Positions 8,160-16,857 of a DNA stretch of 64,000 nt are shown here, piece by piece. The DNA is taken from positions 478,501 through 542,500 of the forward strand of contig NZ_CP021112.1 of assembly GCF_002119765.1 (NCBI RefSeq). Direction: 5' to 3'. The notes beneath the pieces were generated by a model. The model was given only the letters and a program-made list of their open reading frames with translations. It did not search any database and was not told where the DNA came from. Origin of the DNA: Pseudorhodoplanes sinuspersici. Lineage in GTDB: Bacteria > Pseudomonadota > Alphaproteobacteria > Rhizobiales > Xanthobacteraceae. A program made the translations under genes and the position numbers. Numbering within the stretch: position 1 is the first letter of the stretch; every line of letters begins with the position of its first letter.

Positions 8160-9551
8160 TTAGTGGTGACCTTGGTGACGGCTATTTGAACGCCGCTTAA
8201 CGACGTCGACTTCGACGGCAGGCTTACGTGTGGTCTGGTCGGGCGCGCGGGTCGGCGTAATGGGCGCATTGGCAACTTCGTACGCGACGGTCCCCTCAGG
8301 ATGCTTGTACCAGCCGGGATCGCTGTAATCGTTGACCGGGTGCCCTTCGCGCACCTTCACGACCGTGAACATTCCGCCCATCTCAATTGCGCCGAATTGT
8401 CCATGCCCTGTCATCATGGGGATAGTGTTATCCGGCAGCGGCATTTCCATTTCGCCCATCTCTCCCATTCCAGCGGAGCCCATAGGCATATAGTCTGGCG
8501 TTGCGATGCGCCGAATTGCGTTCACAAGGTCTTTCTTCTGGACGCCGATGAAGTTGCGGACATCGTGCCCCATCGCATTCATCGTGTGATGCGACTTGTG
8601 GCAATGCAGGGCCCAGTCACCGGGCACATTGGCGACGAACTCATACGCTCTCATTGCACCCACCGGAATGTCGATGGACGTTTCCGGCCAGCGGGCGGTT
8701 TCGGGAACCCAGCCACCATCGGTACAGGTAACTGAGAAGTCGTAGCCGTGCATGTGGATCGGATGGTTGGTCATTGTCAGGTTACCAACCCGAACACGCA
8801 CGCGGTCGCCTTGTCGAACAACGAGATGGTCGATTCCAGGAAAAATCCGAGTGTTGAATGTCCACATGTTGAAGTCCGTCATCTCGTTAACATTCGGGAC
8901 ATAGGTGCCGGGGTTGATGTCGTACGAGCTGAGCAGAAATACGAAGTCGCGATCCACGCGCATGAACTTTGGATCGCGTGGATGCACGACGAAGAAGCCC
9001 ATCATTCCCATCGCCATCTGGACCATTTCATCGGCATGTGGGTGGTACATGAACGTTCCGCTTTTCTGCAGAACGAACTCATAGACGAAGGTCTTACCGA
9101 CGCCGATCGCGGGCTGAGTCAGCCCGGTCACGCCATCCATGCCGTTCGGAAGAAGCATTCCGTGCCAATGGATGGTGGTGTGTTCGGGCAATTTGTTGGT
9201 GACGAAGATGCGCACCTTGTCGCCCTCGACTGCTTCGATCGTAGGTCCAGGCGACTGCCCGTTATAGCCCCACAGATGGGCAACCATGCCGGGCGCCATT
9301 TCACGAACGACGGGTTCGGCGACCAGGTGAAATTCCTTCCAGTCACCATTCATTCGCCAAGGCAATGTCCAACCGTTGAGCGTGACAACCGGCTGATAGT
9401 CTGGACCTCCTTTGGGCATTAGCGGAGGTTGCATCGTGGCCTTATCCATGGAAGCAGCTTCGGGAATACTAGCTGCTTGTACACGGCCACTCACGGCCGA
9501 TGCGCTCGCAAGCACAGCAGCCGATCCAAGCAAAGACCTTCGGGAGATCAT
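8160..9551 (-). CDS. Multicopper oxidase with Met/His-rich tail
   Basis: About 463 residues. ATG 9551 is chosen because AAGGAAGG precedes it and it opens a twin-arginine signal (SRRSLLGS). Copper motifs are HWHGM, HPHADE, HPIHMHG and HCHKSHHTMNAMGH, the last holding the type 1 Cys. A Met/His-rich stretch follows near the C-terminus (MGEMGEMEMPLP, MMTGHGQ), as in cuprous oxidases. It differs clearly in sequence from the oxidase at 3171-4640, so the island carries two distinct classes. It lies between TolC and the cupredoxin in one run. Confidence 0.9.
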   Translation of the reverse strand: MISRRSLLGSAAVLASASAVSGRVQAASIPEAASMDKATMQPPLMPKGGPDYQPVVTLNGWTLPWRMNGDWKEFHLVAEPVVREMAPGMVAHLWGYNGQSPGPTIEAVEGDKVRIFVTNKLPEHTTIHWHGMLLPNGMDGVTGLTQPAIGVGKTFVYEFVLQKSGTFMYHPHADEMVQMAMGMMGFFVVHPRDPKFMRVDRDFVFLLSSYDINPGTYVPNVNEMTDFNMWTFNTRIFPGIDHLVVRQGDRVRVRVGNLTMTNHPIHMHGYDFSVTCTDGGWVPETARWPETSIDIPVGAMRAYEFVANVPGDWALHCHKSHHTMNAMGHDVRNFIGVQKKDLVNAIRRIATPDYMPMGSAGMGEMGEMEMPLPDNTIPMMTGHGQFGAIEMGGMFTVVKVREGHPVNDYSDPGWYKHPEGTVAYEVANAPITPTRAPDQTTRKPAVEVDVVKRRSNSRHQGHH

Positions 9552-9573
9552 GATCTGTTTTCCTTCCTTGGAG

Positions 9574-11046
9574 TTAGTGGCCAGCGGGTTCGCCGCCAGC
9601 AGCAACAGCAGTTGTGGCTCCCCCACCGCCCGCGACACCGCCACCTGTTACGGCCGTGGCGAGATCAACGCTGGCAAGCCAGAAGTCCCTCTGCGCTTCG
9701 ATGGCGGCCACATTGGAGTTGATCCTCTGACGCGCCTCGGCAAGAAGCGCGAAAACATCGATCATCATCGCGTTGTAGCGCAGCAAGGTTTCATCGGAGA
9801 TGATTTTCCGGAGCGGAATGATTTCGCGGCGGTAATGGGCCGCAATATCGTAAGTTGACCGATAGGCCCTGAAGGCGTCACGCGCCTCCGAGCGTACATT
9901 GACCGCCTTTTCGGTCAGCCGATTGACCGCCTGCATGTACGAATGTTCGGCCTGTCGGACGCGGACCTCTCCGAGGTCAAAGATAGGGATTTGAAACTCA
10001 AGCTCGAAGCCGTCGTCTCTTACGCGTTCTCCTGTTTCGCGCTCCTTCTTTGTTTTGGAGACGCCAGCGACTTCAAGGAGGTTGATGAAGCGTGTTGCCT
10101 GGCCGAGTCCGTAGGATCTCGCCATGAGATCGACTTCGATTCGAGCGATCTGCAGGTCAACACGTCGCCGGATCGCCTCGACTTCTATATCGGGTAAGGC
10201 GAGCGGACGTCTTGGCAAAGCGGCAAGCGTGCTGGGAAGCTTGAGGTTGGCGTCAGCGCCCCAAAGGCCCAGAAGCCTCGTCAATCGCTCCCGCTCGCTG
10301 GTTGCCCGTTGTCGCGCTGTCGCGAGCTGTGCGGTCAATTCCGCATAAAAGACTTGGTCGCGCGCCTGATCCAGCTTGTTCATGGCCCCGGTTTCTCCCA
10401 ACCGGCGGGCAAGCTGAGTTGCGGTCTCGGCCGCCGATTGAGCCTGCGCGAGAAATGCCGCAAGCTGCCGTTGAGCGACGGCACGGTAGTAGGTGCGACG
10501 AGTGTCGGCTGCAAGGCGAAGCGTATCTTCGGCGGCGCGAAGCTGTGCTTGGCTGAAACGCTGGGTCGCAATTTCGGCGCGCGCGGGCAGCGTGGCCAGG
10601 GAAAGAATGTTGGCGACAATGCGCTTTTCGATCTCAATTTCCGCAGGGCCGGAAAGTCTTCCGACTGAGACGGTTGGATTGGGCGGCAAACTTGCCTGTA
10701 CGCGATTTGCCTCGGCAATTCCGAGTTCATTGTAGGCGGCCTGAAGACCGCGATTGTTAAGGAGAGCGATTTGGACGGCAGTGTCCGCCGTCAGAGGGCG
10801 GCGAAGAAAGCTTCGAACGGCGTCGCTTGCCTGCTCTGCTTCCTGCGGCGTCCGGATCGCAACTACGTCTTTGCGAAGCTCATGTCCCGCGACATTGGCA
10901 ACGACGGACATGCCGCCGTCGGGCGAGAATGTGACGCATCCTGACAAGAGCCACGGCGCGCCCACTACGCAAAGCAGACGGACCCGGACGCGAAAGCGCG
11001 AGAGCTGCTGCATAAACAGCGCGCGGGAGAGGAAATATGATGACAT
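9574..11046 (-). CDS. TolC-family outer membrane factor
   Basis: About 490 residues. ATG 11046 is preceded by GAGGGG. A lipobox (LLSGC) near residue 37 indicates an acylated outer-membrane factor, as in CusC/NodT. Two repeated helical regions rich in Ala, Gln and Arg follow (residues 110-290 and 310-460). It normally forms the exit duct of tripartite efflux. No adaptor or inner-membrane pump is next to it, so it may work with pumps elsewhere in the genome. It is placed 8 bp after a small lipoprotein gene. Confidence 0.88.
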   Translation of the reverse strand: MSSYFLSRALFMQQLSRFRVRVRLLCVVGAPWLLSGCVTFSPDGGMSVVANVAGHELRKDVVAIRTPQEAEQASDAVRSFLRRPLTADTAVQIALLNNRGLQAAYNELGIAEANRVQASLPPNPTVSVGRLSGPAEIEIEKRIVANILSLATLPARAEIATQRFSQAQLRAAEDTLRLAADTRRTYYRAVAQRQLAAFLAQAQSAAETATQLARRLGETGAMNKLDQARDQVFYAELTAQLATARQRATSERERLTRLLGLWGADANLKLPSTLAALPRRPLALPDIEVEAIRRRVDLQIARIEVDLMARSYGLGQATRFINLLEVAGVSKTKKERETGERVRDDGFELEFQIPIFDLGEVRVRQAEHSYMQAVNRLTEKAVNVRSEARDAFRAYRSTYDIAAHYRREIIPLRKIISDETLLRYNAMMIDVFALLAEARQRINSNVAAIEAQRDFWLASVDLATAVTGGGVAGGGGATTAVAAGGEPAGH

Positions 11047-11053
11047 TGGCCCC

Positions 11054-11338
11054 TCACTGTTTAGGGGCCGGCGCAACGCGCCTGTTCTGTTCGATCCATG
11101 ATGACGGAGCAACAGGCCGCAAACTCTGGTAGGAGCCGATTGTCGACGCGTAGCCAGCGCGCGCGACGGGGGCGCCCGGATCGGATGGATCCGGGCCTGT
11201 CATTGGCAGCGAGGGCACCATCGAGCAGGCAGGCAAGATCGTTGCGAGTGCAAGGATCGTGGCGGATGTCGCGATGCGTTTCGAGAATCGCTGAGTCCGA
11301 CGGAAGGCGGGTCGATCCGCCCGTAATTTCAGGAGCAT
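11054..11338 (-). CDS. Small lipoprotein upstream of TolC
   Basis: 94 residues with a basic N-terminus, a hydrophobic segment and a lipobox (LPAC, Cys near residue 38). A Pro/Ser-rich mature part follows. No known domain is recognised. It immediately precedes the tolC-like gene on the same strand, so a role alongside the outer-membrane factor is likely. Confidence 0.7.
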   Translation of the reverse strand: MLLKLRADRPAFRRTQRFSKRIATSATILALATILPACSMVPSLPMTGPDPSDPGAPVARAGYASTIGSYQSLRPVAPSSWIEQNRRVAPAPKQ

Positions 11339-11398
11339 GAGTACAGTCTCTCTACTGCCATTGATATCGGAGTGAGCGGCTCGTTGCCGCCCACGGCG

Positions 11399-11803
11399 TC
11401 ACATCGGCAAAGAGACGATCGGAGGTCGGTTGATACGGCCAGGATGGCTTCCGGTCACAATATCCTGCAAGGGAGGATACGGCGAAGAAGCGTTGATCTG
11501 CGGGCCGATCGCGGGTAAATGCGGAGCGGAGAGCGCCGTCAGGCAAAAGACGCCGCAGCAATTTCCTGGAGCAGCATCGTCAGTTTGGTCGGCGTCGACC
11601 TGATTCAGGCTTGAATGATTGTGCGGCTTGGTTTCCGCTTGGGCCTTGGCAGTGCCATGGTGATCATCTGTTAGACAGTGAACTGTTGCTGTACCATCGG
11701 CGAAAGCGAGCGCCAGCGACGGTGAGATGGTGCAAACGCCAAAGAGAATGGCAAGCACCAACGCCGCGCGTATCCGAACCGCTTTTGTCACCTGAACTAG
11801 CAC
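11399..11803 (-). CDS. Small secreted Cys/His protein (second paralogue)
   Basis: Up to 134 residues, with a GTG start at 11803 or 11791. A signal segment (AALVLAILFGVCTISPSLALAF) is followed by a His/Asp-rich spacer (LTDDHHGTAK), a Cys cluster (GNCCGVFCLTA) and a terminal INRPPIVSLPM. The layout matches the small proteins at 2730-3083 and 14141-14527. It is first in the minus-strand copper run. It stands head to head with the sigma-factor remnant at 11848, so the promoter area between them is nearly gone. Confidence 0.7.
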   Translation of the reverse strand: MLVQVTKAVRIRAALVLAILFGVCTISPSLALAFADGTATVHCLTDDHHGTAKAQAETKPHNHSSLNQVDADQTDDAAPGNCCGVFCLTALSAPHLPAIGPQINASSPYPPLQDIVTGSHPGRINRPPIVSLPM

Positions 11804-11847
11804 TTGCCGCAGCTTCTAAATCTGGAAGGCCGATAAACCCTACCGCA

Positions 11848-12007
11848 TCGCCCAGCCGCCAGCAAGCCAGCGAAAGAGCTTACGAGATTGCACGGCCTAT
11901 CAGTTTCAGAAACCGCGGCGCGGCTTGGGATGTCGGAATCCGCCGTTAAGGTGAACGTTCACCGTGGCATCAAGTCGCTGCTACGTCTCGTCGGAGGCGA
12001 TCCATGA
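11848..12007 (+). pseudogene. ECF sigma factor, C-terminal remnant with frameshift
   Basis: The frame that ends at TGA 12005-12007 reads GLSVSETAARLGMSESAVKV then NVHRGIKSLLRLVGGDP, a typical sigma region 4 helix-turn-helix. About 25 codons upstream the family motif (PPASQRKS) continues in another frame, so at least one frameshift is present. Everything before region 4 is missing, and the neighbouring minus-strand gene starts at 11803. The stop overlaps the ATG of the anti-sigma gene by 4 bp, as expected for an original sigma/anti-sigma pair. Confidence 0.8.
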
Positions 12008-12654
12008 AGACCGAAGATCTCGTGATCCGCTTGAGTCAGGAAGACCCGCGACCTAAGCGATGGGAGCCAGCGATGGCATTGGCCATTGCGGCCCTGGCGA
12101 CAGGTGTGATCGTGGTTTTCTTCTCAGCTCTCTGGTTGGCGCCGCGGGCCGACTTGATGACCGCACTGGCGGCAAACGATCACACAGTCTTATGGAAGTT
12201 CGTTTTTGCCTTCGGCGTGGTCGTGACCGCGCTTCCACTCGTACGTGATTTGACGACACCGGGTCGTGCGGCTGGCATAGCCTCACTTATCGCGCTGTTG
12301 CCGTTCGCGATCGTCGTCGTGTTGGGGATGCGTGAACTGGTAGTGCTTTCGGAAACCGAATTGCGTCAACTTCTATCTCATGCATCATGGCTCGCTTGTC
12401 TTTGGCAAGTGCCGCTCCTGAGTATCCCAGCATTTGCGATTCTCGTCGTCATTGCGCGGCGCTTGGCGCCGACGAACTTGCAGCGCACCGGCGCCAATAT
12501 CGGCGTGATGGCGAGCGGCTTTGGTGCTGTAGGATATGCTCTCCACTGCGGCGACGATTCAATGCTCTTTGTAGCGACTGCCTATACATTGGCCATTGGT
12601 GAGATGGCGTTCCTGGGTGCGTTGCTGGGCCCGCGTCTGCTTCGGTGGACATAG
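12004..12654 (+). CDS. nrsF: NrsF-type (DUF1109) anti-sigma factor, sigma partner lost
   Basis: 216 residues, six membrane helices and a short cytoplasmic N-terminus. Two Cys residues (C132 in SWLACLW, C182 in ALHCGDD) match the pair that Caulobacter NrsF needs to sense heavy metals and release SigF. The partner sigma is reduced to a C-terminal fragment just upstream. The protein could therefore be orphaned, or could restrain another sigma such as the one at 15987-16553. A second copy of the family is at 15350-16000. Confidence 0.88.
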   Translation: MKTEDLVIRLSQEDPRPKRWEPAMALAIAALATGVIVVFFSALWLAPRADLMTALAANDHTVLWKFVFAFGVVVTALPLVRDLTTPGRAAGIASLIALLPFAIVVVLGMRELVVLSETELRQLLSHASWLACLWQVPLLSIPAFAILVVIARRLAPTNLQRTGANIGVMASGFGAVGYALHCGDDSMLFVATAYTLAIGEMAFLGALLGPRLLRWT

Positions 12655-12888
12655 ATTCACCGCTCACTTCTAAGCCAAACGAGTTCCGGGCGTCCAATCG
12701 CACCAGGCGTGTGGTTTCTCCCGAAGCGGGCGATGGAAGCCACTTCGATCCTGCCAACTCCGAGACATTCCCGCGCGCGACCAACGTGTGGACGCCCCTT
12801 CTAGCTCTCAGGCTCCGCCTAGGAGCGCATAGATCATCGCCGCCGCAGGTTCGTGCTCGCGCCTCCACACGCATGAAAGAGGCGTCGC

Positions 12889-14094
12889 CTATGCATGGTT
12901 TGGAAGTCTGCTAGGCGCTTCATGAGGTGCTGCAAGGTCGGCCGACCGCTTAAGGCGGGACTTGAGCGATAGCGCTGGTTTCTCGACTAACCCCCAAGAG
13001 AATGTCGCAAACAGCAATGAGAGGACTAGCGAAATGGTCAGATGTGCCCACACTGACACAGCAGGACCGGCAGCAACCAGCACCAGTTGCTGAATTGGCC
13101 AAGCGTAAATGTACAGTCCGAACGAAAGGTCTGTTTTGCTCGTGAACTTTGTAACACGAGGGATGCGAATGCTGCCAAGAACCAGCGCTGCATAGGCAAA
13201 GCTAAAAATGAAGGTAACATTGGCTGCTGGTGTTCCGTTTGTCACGAACGCCAGAGCGAGAAACCCTCCCGCTATTGTCCAGCTCAGTTTGATTTTTGCT
13301 CGATACCGATAGGCGACTATGCCGAGCGCAAAGCAGAAGCCGAAGCGCACGAAGCTGCCGATCGGAGGGGCGGATAAGGCGCTTGGCTCGGAGTTCGCGA
13401 GTGTCAGAGCTGTCGCGAGCATCAAGCATCCAAGGACTATAACACTCCGCTTTGTGATAAGCCCTAAGCTCATACCGACAGCGAAGACGATATACGCAAA
13501 CACTTCATACTTGAGCGTCCAAAGCGGTTCGTTGATTTCGCCAGGATGCGTGCCCGAGAGAAACATATCGTGCAGTTGCGCCCGGTCAAAAATGATTAAC
13601 GTGGCGAACGGATAGGTCAGGGTATGGCCGTCGTGGAAATATTCGGCGATGGACAGCCGCGTTCCGAACGGACCCAGCATCCAAGCAACGAGAGTGGCAC
13701 AGACGAACAGGCCGGGAAAGATCCGAAGAGCGCGCGCAATACCGAAAGTCTGCCAGTTGGGCTGTATCGCGAAGCTGCGGCTCAGCATTAGGCCAGAGAG
13801 GACAAAGAAGACGTTCACCGCGTGCTGCCCGAGCGTATAGGGCGTGCTTGAGAGGGGCTCGGCGGCGGTCAGCCCTATCACGAGTAGAAAGGAATGGGAC
13901 ACCACGACGCTAAGTGCAGCGAGAAGTCGAACGGCGTTGAAATTGTTGTTGGTGTGCTCTAGCACATCGGAAAGTCGCGGCGCCTCTGGTTGAGCCTCAG
14001 CACGGTGGTGGGTAGACGTCGACGGCTCTGAATGGCCGCGCGCCGTAGCTTCCTCCTGACAATGGCGGGAGGGCGGGATTGCTTTCATGAACAT
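12889..14094 (-). CDS. Acyltransferase 3 family membrane protein (OafA-like)
   Basis: About 400 residues with ten or so membrane helices. The N-terminal motif FNAVRLLAALSVVVSHSF carries the family's conserved Arg and His, and RALRIFPGLFVC follows. Members O-acylate sugars or lipids at the inner membrane. The start may be at 14136, 14094 or 14088. It interrupts the copper-related genes and has no evident link to them. It may modify the envelope or simply be passenger DNA. The 235 bp between its end and the upstream NrsF gene show no gene. Confidence 0.85.
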   Translation of the reverse strand: MFMKAIPPSRHCQEEATARGHSEPSTSTHHRAEAQPEAPRLSDVLEHTNNNFNAVRLLAALSVVVSHSFLLVIGLTAAEPLSSTPYTLGQHAVNVFFVLSGLMLSRSFAIQPNWQTFGIARALRIFPGLFVCATLVAWMLGPFGTRLSIAEYFHDGHTLTYPFATLIIFDRAQLHDMFLSGTHPGEINEPLWTLKYEVFAYIVFAVGMSLGLITKRSVIVLGCLMLATALTLANSEPSALSAPPIGSFVRFGFCFALGIVAYRYRAKIKLSWTIAGGFLALAFVTNGTPAANVTFIFSFAYAALVLGSIRIPRVTKFTSKTDLSFGLYIYAWPIQQLVLVAAGPAVSVWAHLTISLVLSLLFATFSWGLVEKPALSLKSRLKRSADLAAPHEAPSRLPNHA

Positions 14095-14140
14095 GAGATC
14101 CTCACATGTGTCTTCAGCGCGGCGACGACGCGCCATTCGT

Positions 14141-14527
14141 TCAGAGAGACACGGAGGCGATAGGAGGCCGGATTAGGCGCTTCGGTGTGGTACCGACAGC
14201 ATTGGGCTCAATATGTGCAACCGCTTTGCTTGATGGTCTGATCTCGACGGTGGTATCTGGAGGCACAACGGGGATGATATGCGCACACATAAGGCTGCAA
14301 CAGCTGCGCACTGGATTCTCGTCATCCACAGCATCTCCGACATCCGCGCTGTCAAGATTCCACACTGCGCGCTCGGAGGCGGTTTTGGCTTCTGACGGAA
14401 TGGGTGCGCAATGGCCGGAGCCGTGGGCCGCCGTTATCAAGCAAGGAAGAAGAATTCCGAGCAAGTAGAGGGCGACGAGAAGCGGCGTCAACCGTGATGC
14501 CTTCCCTTCTCTTGTTGCGATGAGCAT
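14141..14527 (-). CDS. Small secreted Cys/His protein (third paralogue)
   Basis: About 128 residues from ATG 14527 (an upstream ATG at 14593 is possible). A hydrophobic segment (LLVALYLLGILLPCLITAAHG) is followed by an acidic spacer, a Cys cluster (SCCSLMCAHIIP) and a terminal RLIRPPIASVSL. The Cys spacing and R-P-P ending match the proteins at 11399-11803 and 2730-3083. It overlaps nothing and lies 46 bp before the acyltransferase on the same strand. Confidence 0.65.
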   Translation of the reverse strand: MLIATREGKASRLTPLLVALYLLGILLPCLITAAHGSGHCAPIPSEAKTASERAVWNLDSADVGDAVDDENPVRSCCSLMCAHIIPVVPPDTTVEIRPSSKAVAHIEPNAVGTTPKRLIRPPIASVSL

Positions 14528-15349
14528 GAAAAGCAACGTCCTAAGGCGGCGCCGGGCAGTATCAATAACAGCGCGGATCGCGGGAACGTCCAAGCGATAG
14601 TGATGGCAGGGCCGTTAATTTTGGATTACCGACATGCTGGATAGTCCGGTAACACGCGGACGTTAACGAGGCGGCGCGCTTTACCGAGTCGATCGCTGAG
14701 CCACCGTACGAAGGTTCGACACCAGCGCTAACATCGTTGCATCGTGACAAGATAATATTCTCTCACACGCTGTCGTCACTTCAAGCAACGTTTGCTCTCC
14801 CCTTCGCGAATTTGCAATTGGGCAAGGCGTGGCGCAATCGCCCTAGCGCCCCGATTGTGAAGGGAGACGACTCATGAGAGCATTACGGTGGAGCATGCAG
14901 TGACGACGGCGGCGTATTTCATTGCGTCACTAGGACCTGCGGACGCGCATCGCCAGGCAGGGAGCGATGCCAGAGGCGCGAGAGCAGTAGCTGCAGCCGC
15001 CGCCCCTGGACCTTCTCGTGTCACGCTATGCCTGAGTACAGGCCTTGCCTACAAGTATGCGGATATCTGGAACGATCCCGACCCGCGAATCCGCGCGAGC
15101 CTTGTGCGAGAGTACCCCGCATTCGAGGGTCGAGTCCGGCCTGGATCGAGGTACTGCGATTAGGAGGCAGTCCCATAGCCTGTGATCGCTTTGGATGTGC
15201 ACTATACTATCGAGTAGGAACCGCAGCAGCGGCTCCTGCTCGCTTTCTCAGACCGTCCCACGCTGGATGACGCATTTTGATGCAATGGGGATACGTCGTT
15301 CTGCCGGGGGACGGCGCGCGCCTTGTTGACCGCGCCGGAAGATCGTTTG
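14528..15349. other. Intergenic stretch without a convincing gene
   Basis: No convincing gene is seen in 822 bp. AAGGGAG precedes an ATG at 14874, but that frame stops after nine codons. A different frame from GTG 14888 to 15163 is open and looks like a low-complexity Ala-rich stretch, possibly the relic of an exported protein after a frameshift. The remainder, including the area in front of the NrsF gene end, shows nothing recognisable. Confidence 0.4.
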
Positions 15350-16000
15350 TCAGCTCCACCGCAGGAGATGGGGACCAAGGAGCAGTCCAAGTGCGGCAAA
15401 GGCTGAGATTGCGCTAGTGTAGGCGGTCGCGCTGAAGATTATGGTATGGCCGTCGGAGCAAAGGACATAGGCTAGAGCACCGATCCCACCAGAAAACAAC
15501 CCCACATACAATCCAGCCCATCGTAAATCGGTTGGGGCTAGCATTCGTAGTGCGAGCGTGGTGATGACGAAGGCGGGCAACGCAAGCACTGCTATCTGCG
15601 AGAGGCAGCTTATCCAAGGCTCGCGCACGACCTGGAGCGACCACTCCTCGAACGGTGCGATCGCGAGGTCCAGCAGCCCAAGAACACCCATCAGGAGGAG
15701 AGGAAGTAAAGTCACGATTGGCGGTAGCCGCATGCGGCGCCCGGGTACTGCAAGATCCCTTAGGCAAATAAGTGCCAATATCATAATGCTGATGATAAAC
15801 GTGAGCCTGAGAAAAAATGCAAAGTCGCCCGCTAGGACCGTTTGGAGGAGATCTGTGCGAATCCCAAGCCATACGAGCGCGATAGTGATGACGACCGCAT
15901 AGGACAGCACGGCGGCTGAACTGATGATAACAGCGGCGCTGGTAAACCAGCCAGGCCGCACATCCGCAGAGAGCGTATCGATCAGGTCATTTGTTTGCAT
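15350..16000 (-). CDS. nrsF: NrsF-type (DUF1109) anti-sigma factor
   Basis: 216 residues from the ATG at 16000, which overlaps the end of the sigma gene by 14 bp and so fixes the start. Six membrane helices are present. C132 (WISCLSQ) and C181 (AYVLCSD) correspond to the redox/metal-sensing Cys pair of Caulobacter NrsF. It holds the ECF sigma factor until heavy metal or oxidising stress. It resembles the copy at 12004-12654 in length and motifs, but the two are well diverged. Confidence 0.9.
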   Translation of the reverse strand: MQTNDLIDTLSADVRPGWFTSAAVIISSAAVLSYAVVITIALVWLGIRTDLLQTVLAGDFAFFLRLTFIISIMILALICLRDLAVPGRRMRLPPIVTLLPLLLMGVLGLLDLAIAPFEEWSLQVVREPWISCLSQIAVLALPAFVITTLALRMLAPTDLRWAGLYVGLFSGGIGALAYVLCSDGHTIIFSATAYTSAISAFAALGLLLGPHLLRWS

Positions 16001-16553
16001 CAGTCTTGTCCTTCGCATGACCAAGCCACCCAGACAATGCCTTGAGCGCTCGGTGAATGTTGACGCGAACAGTAACCGGCGACGATCCGGATTGCTCAGC
16101 GACATCCTGGGCGTTGAAGCCGTCGAGTTTCACCGATTGCAGCGGTTTCCGTAGGGATGGAGGCAACGCAGCAATGCCTTTTCGCACATCGAGCACAGCT
16201 TCAATTTGCTCTCCGTTGTCGATCAATCCATCAGTTTCCTGAAGTGGTTCTGTTGGAATCCTCCGATTGGATGCGCGTAAGTAATCTATCAGCTTGTAAC
16301 GCGTGATTGCATAGGCCCAAGCGGTTACCGGCAAATCTGGTTCGTAGGTATGGCGCTTTGCGTGAATGGAAATGAGTGCCTCCTGAACGATATCCTCGAA
16401 GTCGTCGCTCGAACCTCTAACGCGAAGGAGGTGACGATTGACGTAGGGCCTCAGCAGAGACGTGAGCTTCGCTAAATAGAGTCGATATGCATCGGAATTC
16501 CCTTGGAGACCGTCGATTAAGAGTCGCCTGAGCTCATTCTCGTCCGGGTGCAT
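15987..16553 (-). CDS. ECF sigma factor (SigF-like) paired with NrsF
   Basis: 188 residues from ATG 16553. Region 2 is at about 30-95 (DDFEDIVQEALISIHAKRHT, WAYAITRYKLIDYLR) and region 4 at about 125-178 (VAEQSGSSPVTVRVNIHRAL). Its stop lies inside the start of the anti-sigma gene, so the two are translationally coupled. With the NrsF partner it would respond to metal or oxidant stress and switch on local targets such as small secreted proteins. The upstream 304 bp to the divergent DUF3859 gene hold a palindrome at 16741. Confidence 0.9.
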   Translation of the reverse strand: MHPDENELRRLLIDGLQGNSDAYRLYLAKLTSLLRPYVNRHLLRVRGSSDDFEDIVQEALISIHAKRHTYEPDLPVTAWAYAITRYKLIDYLRASNRRIPTEPLQETDGLIDNGEQIEAVLDVRKGIAALPPSLRKPLQSVKLDGFNAQDVAEQSGSSPVTVRVNIHRALKALSGWLGHAKDKTDANK

Positions 16554-16740
16554 GCGATCGCGTTCGATGTTGAGATTGCTCGTGCGAGAACGCAGAACAG
16601 GTTGGCGCCCAAAGCGAAAGCAGGCACCACTCGAACGTAACTTCGACGCGCGGCGGCTGAGCGTTTCAATTCGCTCAAAGTATTTTTTTGCGGAGTGATG
16701 AAACGATCGCAATTGTGATGCCGAGCTGATCGCGGGCCTG

Positions 16741-16754
16741 CGCTTGATCAAGCG
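16741..16754. promoter_or_regulatory. 14-bp perfect palindrome in divergent intergenic region
   Basis: CGCTTGATCAAGCG is a perfect palindrome between the sigma gene and the divergent DUF3859 gene. It contains TTGATCAA, so it is either a dimeric repressor site or a compressed FNR-like sequence. The FNR spacing is not met. The rest of 16554-16857 shows only an A/T-rich patch near 16680. Confidence 0.3.
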
Positions 16755-16857
16755 ATTTCGCCGGCGCCTTGAAGTCGAGAAGGGAATGCGGTCGCTGGAT
16801 GCTAGACAGAGGCACTATTTGCGTGAATAATTTTTCCAGCCTAGTCGAGGCGATCAC

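Noticed and set aside
8160..9551. Copper nitrite reductase (NirK)
   Set aside because: The protein has the HCHKSHH type 1/type 3 motif and paired HxH motifs of multicopper oxidases, which NirK lacks.
11611..11949. 112-codon plus-strand frame before the NrsF gene
   Set aside because: Its first part is antisense to the small secreted protein and its end is the wrong frame of the decayed sigma factor.
14888..15163. 91-codon frame as an exported protein
   Set aside because: Low-complexity Ala stretch, no family, and the good ribosome site belongs to another frame that stops after nine codons. Kept only as a possible relic.
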